From Candidatus Pelagibacter sp. TMED153 (lineage in GTDB: Bacteria > Pseudomonadota > Alphaproteobacteria > Pelagibacterales > Pelagibacteraceae): DNA of 8,835 bases. The position numbers and the translations under genes are program-made. Location of the stretch: positions 1 through 8,835 of the forward strand of contig NHHC02000021.1 of assembly GCA_002169935.2 (NCBI GenBank), read 5' to 3'. Position 1 is the first letter of the stretch. Every line of letters begins with the position of its first letter. Below, one piece after another: positions 1 through 6,919 of this stretch. Below the pieces are notes generated by a model, which saw nothing but the letters and a program-made list of their open reading frames with translations, had not been told where the DNA came from and did no database searches.

Positions 1-1
1 A

Positions 2-286
2 AAGAGATTTATTGTTACAACTGAAAAACCATATAAATTTCAAGAATTAGCTCAAATATTAAAGTCTAATGGTTATAATAAAGTTAGCACCATGCAAGCT
101 CCAAACTTTTTATTGACTTTTTTAAGTAACTTTGATAGAGAAGCTAGAAGTATGCTGGGAGTTATTGGCAAAACTTATAATGCTGATGTTAGCTCTACAA
201 TGTCTACATTCAATTGGAAACCTATTGATATAAACAAAACAGTTCTTGACACAGCTGAGAGCATTAAGGCTGCCATAAAAAGATAG
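2..286 (+). CDS. NAD(P)-dependent epimerase/reductase (atypical SDR), C-terminal part
   Basis: The reading frame is open from the window edge to a TAG stop, giving about 94 residues; the true start lies outside the window, and the ATG at 92 is internal. The visible part resembles the C-terminal substrate-side region of extended/atypical short-chain dehydrogenases of the dihydroflavonol-reductase/aldehyde-reductase type. The supporting features are an APNFLL stretch, then F-D-R-E-A-R followed by a G-K segment, a later F-N-W-x-P motif, and the near-terminal D-T-A-E-S-I motif common in that family. The Rossmann glycine motif and the YxxxK catalytic pair would lie upstream and cannot be checked. 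The gene converges on selO, and the strong hairpin of repeat copy A sits 9 nt after its stop. It could be the chromosomal flank of the cassette array or an inverted cassette. The family call rests on my recognition of the C-terminal pattern; the substrate is unknown. Confidence 0.68.
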   Translation, partial: KRFIVTTEKPYKFQELAQILKSNGYNKVSTMQAPNFLLTFLSNFDREARSMLGVIGKTYNADVSSTMSTFNWKPIDINKTVLDTAESIKAAIKR

Positions 287-295
287 ACTTTACTT

Positions 296-330
296 AATTA
301 GAAAGCCTCTGTAAAAGAGGCTTTCTAATT
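296..330. terminator. Bidirectional hairpin terminator of repeat copy A
   Basis: A perfect 15-bp inverted repeat (296-310 with 316-330) encloses a 5-nt loop (GTAAA). Its core is the GCCTCT/AGAGGC stem shared by most repeat copies. It lies between the convergent SDR-like gene (+) and selO (-), so it could end both transcripts. There is no long T run on either side, unlike copies B, D and G. Confidence 0.75.
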
Positions 331-333
331 TAT

Positions 334-385
334 TGTCGAGATGGTAGGATTTGAACCTGCGAGCCACTGCCCTCAAAATAGGATA
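334..385 (-). repeat. tRNA-Pro-like 3' half, copy A (degenerate)
   Basis: Read on the minus strand this is an anticodon-arm remnant, a T arm with loop TTCAAAT, and a 3' acceptor strand ending CATCTCGACA. It aligns without gaps to copy D with roughly ten mismatches. The anticodon triplet position reads TGA instead of TGG, the anticodon stem no longer pairs properly, and the T stem has one mismatch. No 5' acceptor strand or D arm is present. It follows the selO stop by 45 nt, the longest stop-to-repeat gap in the window. Confidence 0.8.
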
Positions 386-430
386 CTTCCAATTAAATAC
401 TGTATTTCAACATATAATCATTATCCTACT

Positions 431-1876
431 TTATGTACCACAGAAAGTTTTATATGAATCATCATACCCTTCTGGGATAGTTTGGAATTCATACTTAGAT
501 AGATAACTATAAGGGTTTGAAACTAACTTTATTAAATTATCGTATTCATCATAATTTCCATTTTCTGAATTATCTAGTGCTAATTCTACTAAGTGATTTC
601 GAGGAACAACTAATGGATTTTGTGTTTGCATTAGCTTAAAGCTATCGCTAATGTTATTTGAAGAATGAATCCTACTTTTCCATTGCTTTTCCCATTGCTT
701 AAATTTATTTGATGTAAATAAAGAATCATTAGATAAAGTATTTAATGTCAGTGCCGCAAATGTATTGGTATAATCAGCTCTTTGATTATTCATCAATTTT
801 AATAGAGAGTCTACTAAATTTCTATCTTTTTCAATGGGCTTTCTAATGCCTAATTTCTTGCACATCATTTTGTACCAACTATTAGAAAATAATGTTGAAA
901 ATTTATTTAATTTTTTAGTGACCATTTGTATTGATTTTTCTTGATTATTAGAAATTATTGGAATCAATGCATTAGCCAATATAGCTAAATTCCAATATGC
1001 AATCTTTGGCTGGTTTCCAAAAGAATATCGTCCATTTTTATCAATAGAACTAAAAACTGTATTAGGATTATAGGCATTCATAAATGCGCATGGACCATAA
1101 TCTATTGTTTCACCAGAAATGGTCATATTATCAGTGTTCATTACACCATGAATAAAGCCAACTCGCATCCAATCTGTAATTAAATGAATTTGTTTAATCA
1201 TTATTAATTCAAATAGTTCAAGTGTCGGATTCTCAGCATTTTTAATTTGAGGGTAATGCCTATCAATAACATATTTTGTAAATATTTCTAAGTCGTCTTT
1301 TGAACAAAATCTGCTTACAAATTCAAAAGTCCCAACTCTAATATGACTAGAAGAAATCCGTGTTAAAATTCCCCCATTATGAGTTTCAGCCCTATAAACT
1401 TTTTCACCTGTTTGAATAACAGCTAGACTTCTTGTAGTTGGTATTCCAAGATAGTACATAGCTTCACTTATCACATATTCACGCAGAACCGAGCTTAATG
1501 TAGCCCTCCCATCTCCTTGTCTTGAATAAAGCGTTCTTCCAGAGCCTTTTAATTGAATATCATATATTATATTTTGAGGGCTAACTTTCTCACCTAGCAG
1601 CACAGCTCTTCCATCCCCAAGCATAGTAAAATTTCCAAACTGATGTCCAGCATAAGCTTGCGAAATTGATATTGATCCTTCAGGTATCTTATTTCCTGAA
1701 AAATAATCTGAAATTTCTGTTTTAGACAAAAATTCAAGACCTAATTCTGATGCTAAATTTGAATTAAAATATATTACTTGAGGCTTAATAACTTTTTCAG
1801 GCAATTGCATTGAATAAAATTCAGAGGGTAGTTTTGTGTAAGAATTTTGAATATCCCAATTTTGATTATTTTTCAT
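431..1876 (-). CDS. selO: SelO/YdiU-family protein AMPylase (Cys form)
   Basis: SelO is a pseudokinase-fold enzyme that transfers AMP from ATP to hydroxyl side chains of proteins and is linked to redox stress. The 481-residue product matches the usual bacterial length. Family motifs are AGHQFG (76-81) with LGDGRA (86-91), KGSGRT (110-115), QGDGRATLSSVLREY (120-134), GVMNTDN (244-250) and IDYGP (258-262). The D249/N250/D259 spacing matches the known catalytic base and two metal ligands of SelO. The chain ends F-C-G-T, so Cys479 is third from the end, where animal SelO carries selenocysteine; the codon is TGT, so this is the Cys form. I chose the ATG at 1876 because the upstream in-frame candidate at 1882 is a TTG. 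It has no clear Shine-Dalgarno sequence, and its start lies 20 nt beyond the copy B hairpin. It forms a single-gene unit between copies A and B. Confidence 0.95.
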   Translation of the reverse strand: MKNNQNWDIQNSYTKLPSEFYSMQLPEKVIKPQVIYFNSNLASELGLEFLSKTEISDYFSGNKIPEGSISISQAYAGHQFGNFTMLGDGRAVLLGEKVSPQNIIYDIQLKGSGRTLYSRQGDGRATLSSVLREYVISEAMYYLGIPTTRSLAVIQTGEKVYRAETHNGGILTRISSSHIRVGTFEFVSRFCSKDDLEIFTKYVIDRHYPQIKNAENPTLELFELIMIKQIHLITDWMRVGFIHGVMNTDNMTISGETIDYGPCAFMNAYNPNTVFSSIDKNGRYSFGNQPKIAYWNLAILANALIPIISNNQEKSIQMVTKKLNKFSTLFSNSWYKMMCKKLGIRKPIEKDRNLVDSLLKLMNNQRADYTNTFAALTLNTLSNDSLFTSNKFKQWEKQWKSRIHSSNNISDSFKLMQTQNPLVVPRNHLVELALDNSENGNYDEYDNLIKLVSNPYSYLSKYEFQTIPEGYDDSYKTFCGT

Positions 1877-1896
1877 ATACAAATCTACAAAACAAA

Positions 1897-1919
1897 AAAG
1901 CCTCTATAAAAGAGGCTTT
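1897..1919 (-). terminator. Hairpin terminator of repeat copy B
   Basis: A 9-bp perfect stem (1897-1905 with 1911-1919, core GCCTCT/AGAGGC) has loop ATAAA; on the minus strand it is followed by a T6-G-T4 tract. It has the form of a Rho-independent terminator but lies between the divergent genes selO and mnmH, downstream of no gene. It therefore belongs to the repeat unit rather than to a local transcript, and its last paired base is only 20 nt before the selO start codon. Confidence 0.75.
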
Positions 1920-1928
1920 CTAATTTGT

Positions 1929-1984
1929 TGTCGAGGTAACAGGATTCGAACCTGCAACCCGCTACTGCCAAAGCAGAGCGGGTT
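1929..1984 (-). repeat. tRNA-Pro-like 3' half, copy B
   Basis: The T arm (GCAGG, loop TTCGAAT, CCTGT with a G-U end pair) and 3' strand TACCTCG-ACA match the other copies. The anticodon region differs: it reads CTGC-TTTG-GCAG enclosed by CCCGCT/AGCGGG (1958-1982), a strong near-continuous hairpin with one bulged T in place of a normal 5-bp/7-nt anticodon arm. The fragment is a diverged or rebuilt member of the family. No 5' half is present. Confidence 0.8.
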
Positions 1985-2031
1985 ATTTTTTTAATTTTAT
2001 TATATATTATATACAGAAATAGAATTCTTAT
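1985..2031 (+). promoter_or_regulatory. Probable mnmH promoter region
   Basis: This 47-nt AT-only tract separates repeat copy B from the mnmH start codon. It contains TATATT and TATTAT hexamers around 2001-2011, which could serve as a -10 element. No convincing -35 element is seen. Because mnmH runs opposite to the repeats, its promoter must lie here or within copy B. Confidence 0.25.
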
Positions 2032-3084
2032 ATGGATAATAGAATAAATATTATAAAAAATGATGTACCCTTAATTGATTTAAGAGCTCCTATTGAATTT
2101 GCTAGAGGATCTTTTCCCGCAAGTGTAAATATACCTATTTTAAATAACCATCAAAGAGCTCAAGTAGGTATTAAATATAAAAATCAAGGAGCTGATGCAG
2201 CAGAAAAATTAGGTTTCAATCTCTTAAAGAATGAAAGGAATCAAAAAGTTCTTTTATGGAAAAAATTTATTGATAAAAATCCAACTGCATATCTTTACTG
2301 CATGAGAGGTGGAAAGCGGTCTCAAGTTGCAAAATCTTGGCTAAGCGATGAAGGAATAAGTGCCCCTATTATTGATGGAGGATATAAAGCCTTAAGAAAT
2401 ACAGCTATCGAAATACTTGATTCAGTAAAAAATGATGAGAAAAATTGGGTGATTTTGGCTGGACGTACGGGAACAGGAAAAACTGCTATTATTAGAAATT
2501 TAAATTCAGCAATTGACTTAGAAAATCTTGCTATGCATAGAGGTTCTGCGTTTGGAGGTTTATTCCAAGAACAACCAACAGCTATAAATTTTGAAAATAA
2601 TTTAGCATCAGAATATATAAAGCACACTGGTAATATATTATTTCTAGAGGATGAATCGCGAAGGATAGGAAAGCTTGTTATTCCTAATGCATGGCATAGA
2701 AAAATGAATGAATCTAAAATAATTATAATTGAATTAACTCTTGAAGAGCGTATTATAAATATAGCTAAAGAATATGTATACGATCCCATGAAAAAGGGAC
2801 TATCAAAAAAACAATTAAATAAATTATTACAATCATCATTACTTAAAATACGTAAACGTCTAGGTTTAATGCTCTATAATGAGATAAGTATAAAAATCCA
2901 AAATATTCTAATTGATTCATGTAAATCTTCTCATGAAGATTGGATAAAAAAATTATTGGTTAACTATTATGACCCAATGTATGATTATCAATTAGATATG
3001 AAAAGAGACAGATGTCTTTTAAAGACTAATAAATCTGAAGTGATTAATTTTTTAATTCAGACTGAATCTAATCAATCTTTGTAA
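2032..3084 (+). CDS. mnmH: tRNA 2-selenouridine synthase (rhodanese + P-loop)
   Basis: MnmH (SelU/YbbB) replaces sulfur by selenium at the wobble 2-thiouridine of tRNA-Lys, -Glu and -Gln, using selenophosphate from SelD through a geranylated intermediate. The 350-residue product has the family's two domains. The N-terminal rhodanese domain has LIDLRAPIEFARGSFP (14-29) and the active-site loop around Cys90 (YCMRGGKRS). The P-loop domain has Walker A GRTGTGKT (144-151), the family signature HRGSAFGG (169-176) and EDESRRIG (206-213). It starts at an ATG without a clear Shine-Dalgarno sequence. It is the only complete plus-strand gene in the array, an inverted unit between copies B and C. The enzyme needs SelD, which is not in the window. 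Together with the Sec-containing GrdB-like gene it indicates a selenium-using host. Confidence 0.96.
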   Translation: MDNRINIIKNDVPLIDLRAPIEFARGSFPASVNIPILNNHQRAQVGIKYKNQGADAAEKLGFNLLKNERNQKVLLWKKFIDKNPTAYLYCMRGGKRSQVAKSWLSDEGISAPIIDGGYKALRNTAIEILDSVKNDEKNWVILAGRTGTGKTAIIRNLNSAIDLENLAMHRGSAFGGLFQEQPTAINFENNLASEYIKHTGNILFLEDESRRIGKLVIPNAWHRKMNESKIIIIELTLEERIINIAKEYVYDPMKKGLSKKQLNKLLQSSLLKIRKRLGLMLYNEISIKIQNILIDSCKSSHEDWIKKLLVNYYDPMYDYQLDMKRDRCLLKTNKSEVINFLIQTESNQSL

Positions 3085-3091
3085 TAATTTT

Positions 3092-3126
3092 AATTAAGAA
3101 AGCTTATTTAAAAAAGTTTTTTAATT
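3092..3126 (+). terminator. Degenerate hairpin of copy C, probable mnmH terminator
   Basis: The outer stem (3092-3101 with 3117-3126, one G-U pair) preserves the AATTAGAAA-type outer stem of copy A, but the GC-rich core has decayed to A/T. A T6 tract forms its 3' arm. It starts 7 nt after the mnmH stop, so it may end mnmH transcripts despite the decay. Confidence 0.5.
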
Positions 3127-3129
3127 TAA

Positions 3130-3180
3130 TATTGAGGCAACAGGATTAAAAACTGTTGATATCTAATAACAAAGCAGGAT
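3130..3180 (-). repeat. tRNA-Pro-like 3' half, copy C (heavily decayed)
   Basis: This aligns almost without gaps to copy D from TATTGAGG (for TGTCGAGG) to the terminal AAAGCAGGAT, but many G/C positions have become A/T and the T arm no longer folds. Position, length and orientation are kept, so it is a fossil of the same element. It lies between the convergent ends of mnmH and umuC, 24 nt after the umuC stop. Confidence 0.75.
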
Positions 3181-3204
3181 AAAACTAACTAATCATAGCT
3201 TTAT

Positions 3205-4461
3205 TTAACACTTTACTTTTAATAATTCATTCCATCTTGTTGTATAGCAAGGAGATAAATTCTCTTTTCCTATTTTCCAACTCTTAGATATCCCCTGAGA
3301 AAGAATTCTCACTGTATCTCGTCCCATTGTCTTATTAATAAAATCAATTTTCTTAAATAAATCTTTTCTTTGCGGGTGATTTTTTAAATTATTAAATAAA
3401 TTTAATTGAATTTGATTCTCTGGTAGTATATTGCTAATAATAACTCCTGATTTTTTATAACTATATCCTTTATTATATATACTTTTTAAAAGTTTGCCTG
3501 CAACCTTAAGAATCTCAATACTATCATTGGTATAGGTTTCAAGAATTGCTGATTTATAACTATTACAGTAACTACCTTGTTTATTAAATGGATTTGTATT
3601 TAGAAAAACTCCAATATATTTAGCACTACTTTTTTGTTTGCGAAGTTTTTCTGAACATCTCATCGCATGATTAGAAATAGCCTCTTTAATTAAGTTGATG
3701 TCACTAACATCTCTAGGAAAAGTTCTTGAAGTACAAATACTTTTCTTATTTTGAGGGCTTGAATTAATAAAGAAACACTGTTCACCTTTTAATTCACGTA
3801 GAATCTTTACCCCAACTATATTCATATTTTTTTGAACCCAGCCCTCATTTAAGTTAATAAAATCATATGCAGTTTTAACTCCATAAGAGTTAAGCATTTT
3901 TGAATGGGCACTTCCAAATCCCCATACTTGCGATACAGGAGTTTTTTTTAACATTTCTAAAATATCAGCATCATCTATCATTAAAAAAACATTATTTTTT
4001 GAATGTTTTTTTGCAATATGGTTTGCAATTTTTGCTAGTGTTTTTGTTTTAGCTACTCCAACAGATACTGGAACTCCTGTAGCTTTTACAACTATTTTTT
4101 TAATGTAAAATGCCAGCTCAGAACAATCCAAAATTCCTTTAAAATCTAAAAATGCCTCATCGATTGAATAGACTTCAAAAGATGGCGCTATATCACCAAG
4201 TAACGACATTATCCTATTAGACATATCTCCATAAAGCGCAAGGTTTGTAGAAAAAATAAACACATCATTTTGTTCCACAATACTCCTGATTTTAAAGGCT
4301 GGCTCTCCCATTTTAATTCCTAAACTTTTGGCTTCATTGCTTCTAGCAATCACACACCCATCATTATTTGAAAGAACAACTACAGGCTTATTTTTTAACT
4401 TTGGATTAAAAACACGCTCGCATGAAGCATAAAAGTTATTACAATCAACTAAAGCTATCAT
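3205..4461 (-). CDS. umuC: DNA polymerase V catalytic subunit UmuC (Y family)
   Basis: UmuC is the Y-family translesion polymerase that, with processed UmuD'2 and RecA, copies past DNA lesions. The 418-residue product is full length (E. coli 422). The metal ligands are visible: D6 in [13 protein letters not shown] and D101-E102 in [10 protein letters not shown]. The thumb/helix-hairpin region includes [17 protein letters not shown] (131-147). A beta-clamp-binding motif QLNLF occurs at 352-356. The C-terminal domain ends with the typical [12 protein letters not shown]. Its ATG overlaps the umuD stop by 4 nt (ATGA), so the two are translationally coupled in one cassette. I see no truncation or lost catalytic residue. 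Confidence 0.97.
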   Translation of the reverse strand: MIALVDCNNFYASCERVFNPKLKNKPVVVLSNNDGCVIARSNEAKSLGIKMGEPAFKIRSIVEQNDVFIFSTNLALYGDMSNRIMSLLGDIAPSFEVYSIDEAFLDFKGILDCSELAFYIKKIVVKATGVPVSVGVAKTKTLAKIANHIAKKHSKNNVFLMIDDADILEMLKKTPVSQVWGFGSAHSKMLNSYGVKTAYDFINLNEGWVQKNMNIVGVKILRELKGEQCFFINSSPQNKKSICTSRTFPRDVSDINLIKEAISNHAMRCSEKLRKQKSSAKYIGVFLNTNPFNKQGSYCNSYKSAILETYTNDSIEILKVAGKLLKSIYNKGYSYKKSGVIISNILPENQIQLNLFNNLKNHPQRKDLFKKIDFINKTMGRDTVRILSQGISKSWKIGKENLSPCYTTRWNELLKVKC

Positions 4462-4910
4462 CTATGATTATGTATTGTGTACGTAACTACTCCCCATACT
4501 TCAAAATCTATAGATTCATCAATATTTATATCAGGATAATTATTTAATTTAGATTCAGCTCTTAAAAGAATTTTACCATTGATATTCAAATATCTTTTTA
4601 CAGTAAATTCTCCATTTACAGCTGCAACCACAATATCATTATTTTTTACATCTAAAGATTTATCAACCACCAGAATATCATTATCTCCAATACCCGCATT
4701 CTCCATTGAATGTCCTTTTGCAATTATAAAAAAAGTAGCTGCAGGGTGTTTTACTAAATATTCATGTAAATTTAAATCTAAGTCTAAATAATCTTCAGCT
4801 GGAGATGGGAATCCTGCTGAAACCCCTCCCTCATATATATGTATTTTTTTAAGACTATTATTATCAAGCGAGTAAAAAGTCAATTTTTCTTTTTTAATCC
4901 GAAGACTCAT
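4458..4910 (-). CDS. umuD: UmuD-like S24 autopeptidase
   Basis: UmuD is a LexA-like serine/lysine dyad protein that cleaves its own N-terminus under RecA filament stimulation to give UmuD', the polymerase V accessory subunit. The 150-residue product shows the cleavage site Ala32-Gly33 in [11 protein letters not shown] (E. coli Cys-Gly with the same FPSPA context), the nucleophile Ser68 in GHSMENAGI, and the general base Lys105 in EFTVKRYL. It is slightly longer than E. coli UmuD (139) at its N-terminus. It has an ATG start with no Shine-Dalgarno sequence; the start lies 19 nt beyond the copy D hairpin, leaving no room for a normal promoter or LexA box in between. It overlaps umuC by 4 nt. Confidence 0.95.
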   Translation of the reverse strand: MSLRIKKEKLTFYSLDNNSLKKIHIYEGGVSAGFPSPAEDYLDLDLNLHEYLVKHPAATFFIIAKGHSMENAGIGDNDILVVDKSLDVKNNDIVVAAVNGEFTVKRYLNINGKILLRAESKLNNYPDINIDESIDFEVWGVVTYTIHNHR

Positions 4911-4929
4911 AATTTAATTTAAAAACAAA

Positions 4930-4952
4930 AAAGCCTCTATAAAAGAGGCTTT
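4930..4952 (-). terminator. Hairpin terminator of repeat copy D
   Basis: A 9-bp perfect stem (4930-4938 with 4944-4952) has loop ATAAA and is followed on the minus strand by T6-G-T5. It can end transcripts of the propeller/dockerin gene, but it also stands 19 nt before the umuD start. Confidence 0.8.
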
Positions 4953-4961
4953 CTAATTTGT

Positions 4962-5023
4962 TGTCGAGGTGGCAGGATTCAAACCTGCGACCCCCTGCTC
5001 CCAAAGCAGGATGGATTAGCTTA
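4962..5023 (-). repeat. tRNA-Pro(UGG)-like 3' half, copy D (best preserved)
   Basis: On the minus strand: anticodon arm CCTGC-TTTGGGA-GCAGG (anticodon TGG, proline), T arm GCAGG-TTTGAAT-CCTGC, then CACCTCG-ACA, the 3' acceptor strand. The T loop has TTTG for TTCG, which changes a normally invariant C. The 5' extension at 5013-5023 is shared with copy F and includes the final AGC codon and TAA stop of the propeller/dockerin gene. D arm and 5' acceptor strand are absent. Confidence 0.88.
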
Positions 5024-6353
5024 AAATTAAATTTACAATTAGAACTACATCTAAGACATCTATTCTATTATCTGAGTTTATGTCTGCTAAACTAGAATAA
5101 TTGATAGACAAGACTAAGTTAACTACTAATACCACATCTTGAATATTTATTGCATTATCATTGTTGACATCCCCAACTATAAAATTATTTTGAATATCAT
5201 TTACTTTAAGAAATCCAAATTGCCCACTATCAATTGCAATTATTGCACCTCCATCACTAGTTAGATCAATATCTTCTCCTGCCCAATCATAAGCATAGTT
5301 AAATACATCCAAAGATGAAAATGTAGTCTCCCAATCTATGATACCATCACTATTAAATTTTATCAAATATGCATTCCATGTATCAGAGCAATCATTCCCA
5401 TTACATTCAGAGTAATTATACTCATCTCCTGTTCCTGCAATTGTCACACATCCTCCATCACTGGTTGCTTTAATTCCCCAAGCCTCATCATGTATATACT
5501 GAGGATTAAAACCTCTTGGATTGCCTGCCACTTGTTCCCAAATCATATTTCCATCATTGTCTAATTTAATAGTATAGGTGTCCCAATTTTCGGTTCCTGA
5601 CAATGTATGTCCTGCTAAAAATATGCTACCATCGTTTCCAATATCCATTCCAAAACAATGATCATAGTTATTGCCTCCATAAGATTGATGCCATAAAACA
5701 TCACCCTCTAAAGACATTTTAATAAGCTTAAAGTCAAAAGCTTCCTCTGACAATCCTGAAATAATTAATTCATTATTAACATATTTTATTCTATAGGCTT
5801 GAGAAATATATGAATTCAAATTCATACTACTAATTTCATTAGCATTTTCATCCAGAAACATAATATATCCCTGCCCTTCAGTATAAAAAGTGTTATTCGA
5901 ATCTTGTGCATAAACATAGCCAACAGCAACAATTCCATTAGGAATTTGCACTGCATGTTCAAAAGCATCAGTTCCTCCATTATTATATGTTTCACTAAAT
6001 ATTGTAGAACCTGTCTCTTTATCTAATTTTATCAGTGCACTATTTCTATTTAAAGCACCAGCAATCAAATATCCATCATCTAATTCAATTGCACTATTAC
6101 CTAAATTATGTCCTCCAATATTAATCTCACGACTCCAAAGAAATTCTCCATTAGCATTGGTTTTAACAATATATATTTTTGAATTTGGAAGAAAATTACT
6201 TTCACCAATCTGTAAAAAACCCCCATCTTCGCATGTCATTATATAATGCCCATGAGATTCTTCATTAGAACCATTATGTTGCTGAAACCATTCAATGCTA
6301 GGAGTTCCATGTAAAAAGATGAATAAATAAAATATAAATAATATTTTTTTCAC
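5016..6353 (-). CDS. Secreted seven-repeat beta-propeller protein with C-terminal dockerin-like domain
   Basis: The product has 445 residues and starts at a GTG. An N-terminal signal peptide (Lys-Lys, then a hydrophobic stretch to about residue 18) directs export. Seven repeats of an NDGG-hydrophobic-xxG type follow, at about 43-50, 92-99, 138-145, 193-200, 240-248, 298-307 and 366-374, each followed by a strand ending in IKL/VKT-like sequence and a W. This fits a seven-bladed propeller. The C-terminus (394-445) has two dockerin-type calcium loops, DVNNDNAINIQD (395-406) and DINSDNRIDVLD (424-435), each with a following VVLxVNLxLS helix. Such tails are used in clostridia for cellulosome assembly, but in marine bacteria are more likely surface or protein-protein modules. 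Its ligand is unknown. The last Ser codon and TAA fall in sequence shared with the downstream repeat. No cohesin partner is visible. Confidence 0.85.
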   Translation of the reverse strand: MKKILFIFYLFIFLHGTPSIEWFQQHNGSNEESHGHYIMTCEDGGFLQIGESNFLPNSKIYIVKTNANGEFLWSREINIGGHNLGNSAIELDDGYLIAGALNRNSALIKLDKETGSTIFSETYNNGGTDAFEHAVQIPNGIVAVGYVYAQDSNNTFYTEGQGYIMFLDENANEISSMNLNSYISQAYRIKYVNNELIISGLSEEAFDFKLIKMSLEGDVLWHQSYGGNNYDHCFGMDIGNDGSIFLAGHTLSGTENWDTYTIKLDNDGNMIWEQVAGNPRGFNPQYIHDEAWGIKATSDGGCVTIAGTGDEYNYSECNGNDCSDTWNAYLIKFNSDGIIDWETTFSSLDVFNYAYDWAGEDIDLTSDGGAIIAIDSGQFGFLKVNDIQNNFIVGDVNNDNAINIQDVVLVVNLVLSINYSSLADINSDNRIDVLDVVLIVNLILS

Positions 6354-6374
6354 AATCTGAATTTAAATAATAAA

Positions 6375-6407
6375 AAAGCCTTGAAACAAAAAATGTTACA
6401 AGGCTTT
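6375..6407 (-). terminator. Hairpin terminator of copy E with changed stem
   Basis: A 9-bp perfect stem AAAGCCTTG/CAAGGCTTT (6375-6383 with 6399-6407) has a 15-nt loop and a T run on the minus strand. The bottom of the stem equals the other copies, but the top CT/AG pairs have become TG/CA on both arms. The pairing is preserved by paired changes, which argues that the hairpin itself is selected. Confidence 0.75.
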
Positions 6408-6416
6408 ACATCATAT

Positions 6417-6467
6417 TGTTGAGGTTACACGATTCGAACCTACGACCCCCTAATCCCAAAGCAGGAT
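6417..6467 (-). repeat. tRNA-Pro(UGG)-like 3' half, copy E
   Basis: The anticodon loop TTTGGGA (anticodon TGG) and T loop TTCGAAT are intact, but the anticodon-stem 3' arm (TTAGG) and T stem (GTAGG/CGTGT) carry mismatches, and the 3' strand reads AACCTCA-ACA. It begins 7 nt after the stop of the MAPEG-like gene. It is decaying and cannot be part of a working tRNA. Confidence 0.82.
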
Positions 6468-6474
6468 GCATTAT

Positions 6475-6894
6475 TTAAGTAAAAATAGAATTCAATAGTA
6501 GCTTAATCCATCCAGCTCCTAAAAAAATGAGGCTGATTAAAAAAGTAATCGTTCTAGGTCTAATGTTTAAATCTCTTTGATTTTGTAATCTAAAAAGCAT
6601 GTGCAGGATTCTAAAAACAACAAAACCCCAAATAAAAATATAATCTAATGTTGTAGAATTTTCTAGAACCATATGAACAATACATAGAGGAAAAAATAAT
6701 AGTGGTATTTCGAACATATTTTGGAATTGATACCTTGCAGATTTAAGTTTATCTGGAAATTCTCCATCATAAAGCTGAAATTGGTTAATAGTTATATCTC
6801 TGGCATAAATGAACTTTCCTGCTAAAAAAATAAGCCTAAATGTTAAGATAATTATTATTAAAGCCATTATAGACATGGGTAAAACAAAATTCAT
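6475..6894 (-). CDS. MAPEG-family integral membrane protein
   Basis: The 139-residue product has four predicted membrane helices (about 5-25, 62-78, 83-103, 114-134), the fold and length of MAPEG proteins (membrane-associated proteins in eicosanoid and glutathione metabolism). The RxxxxNxxE-like segment (R54, N59, E62) before helix 2, the FRxLHxL stretch in helix 3 and the N-x-R-x-x-T-F motif before helix 4 fit bacterial members of that family. The substrate is unknown; bacterial MAPEG proteins are mostly uncharacterised. It lies 25 nt after the esterase stop in the same cassette and has a strong Shine-Dalgarno sequence, so it is probably co-transcribed and translated independently. The stop is followed 7 nt later by repeat copy E. 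Confidence 0.75.
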   Translation of the reverse strand: MNFVLPMSIMALIIIILTFRLIFLAGKFIYARDITINQFQLYDGEFPDKLKSARYQFQNMFEIPLLFFPLCIVHMVLENSTTLDYIFIWGFVVFRILHMLFRLQNQRDLNIRPRTITFLISLIFLGAGWIKLLLNSIFT

Positions 6895-6899
6895 ACTAT

Positions 6900-6906
6900 C
6901 TCCTTT
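6900..6906 (-). promoter_or_regulatory. Shine-Dalgarno sequence of the MAPEG-like gene
   Basis: AAAGGAG lies 5 nt before the ATG, within the 25-nt gap after the esterase stop. It is the clearest ribosome-binding site among the complete genes. First genes of cassettes lack one, while this internal second gene has one. Confidence 0.75.
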
Positions 6907-6919
6907 AGATTGATAATTA

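Noticed and set aside
1874..1882. TTG at 1882 as the selO start
   Set aside because: An ATG lies two codons downstream at 1876 and gives a normal SelO N-terminus.
2322..2789. Minus-strand open frame of 155 codons
   Set aside because: It lies wholly inside mnmH on the opposite strand, and mnmH has clear family motifs; this is a shadow frame.
4579..4791. Plus-strand open frame of 70 codons
   Set aside because: It is antisense to the catalytic part of umuD and has no recognisable features.
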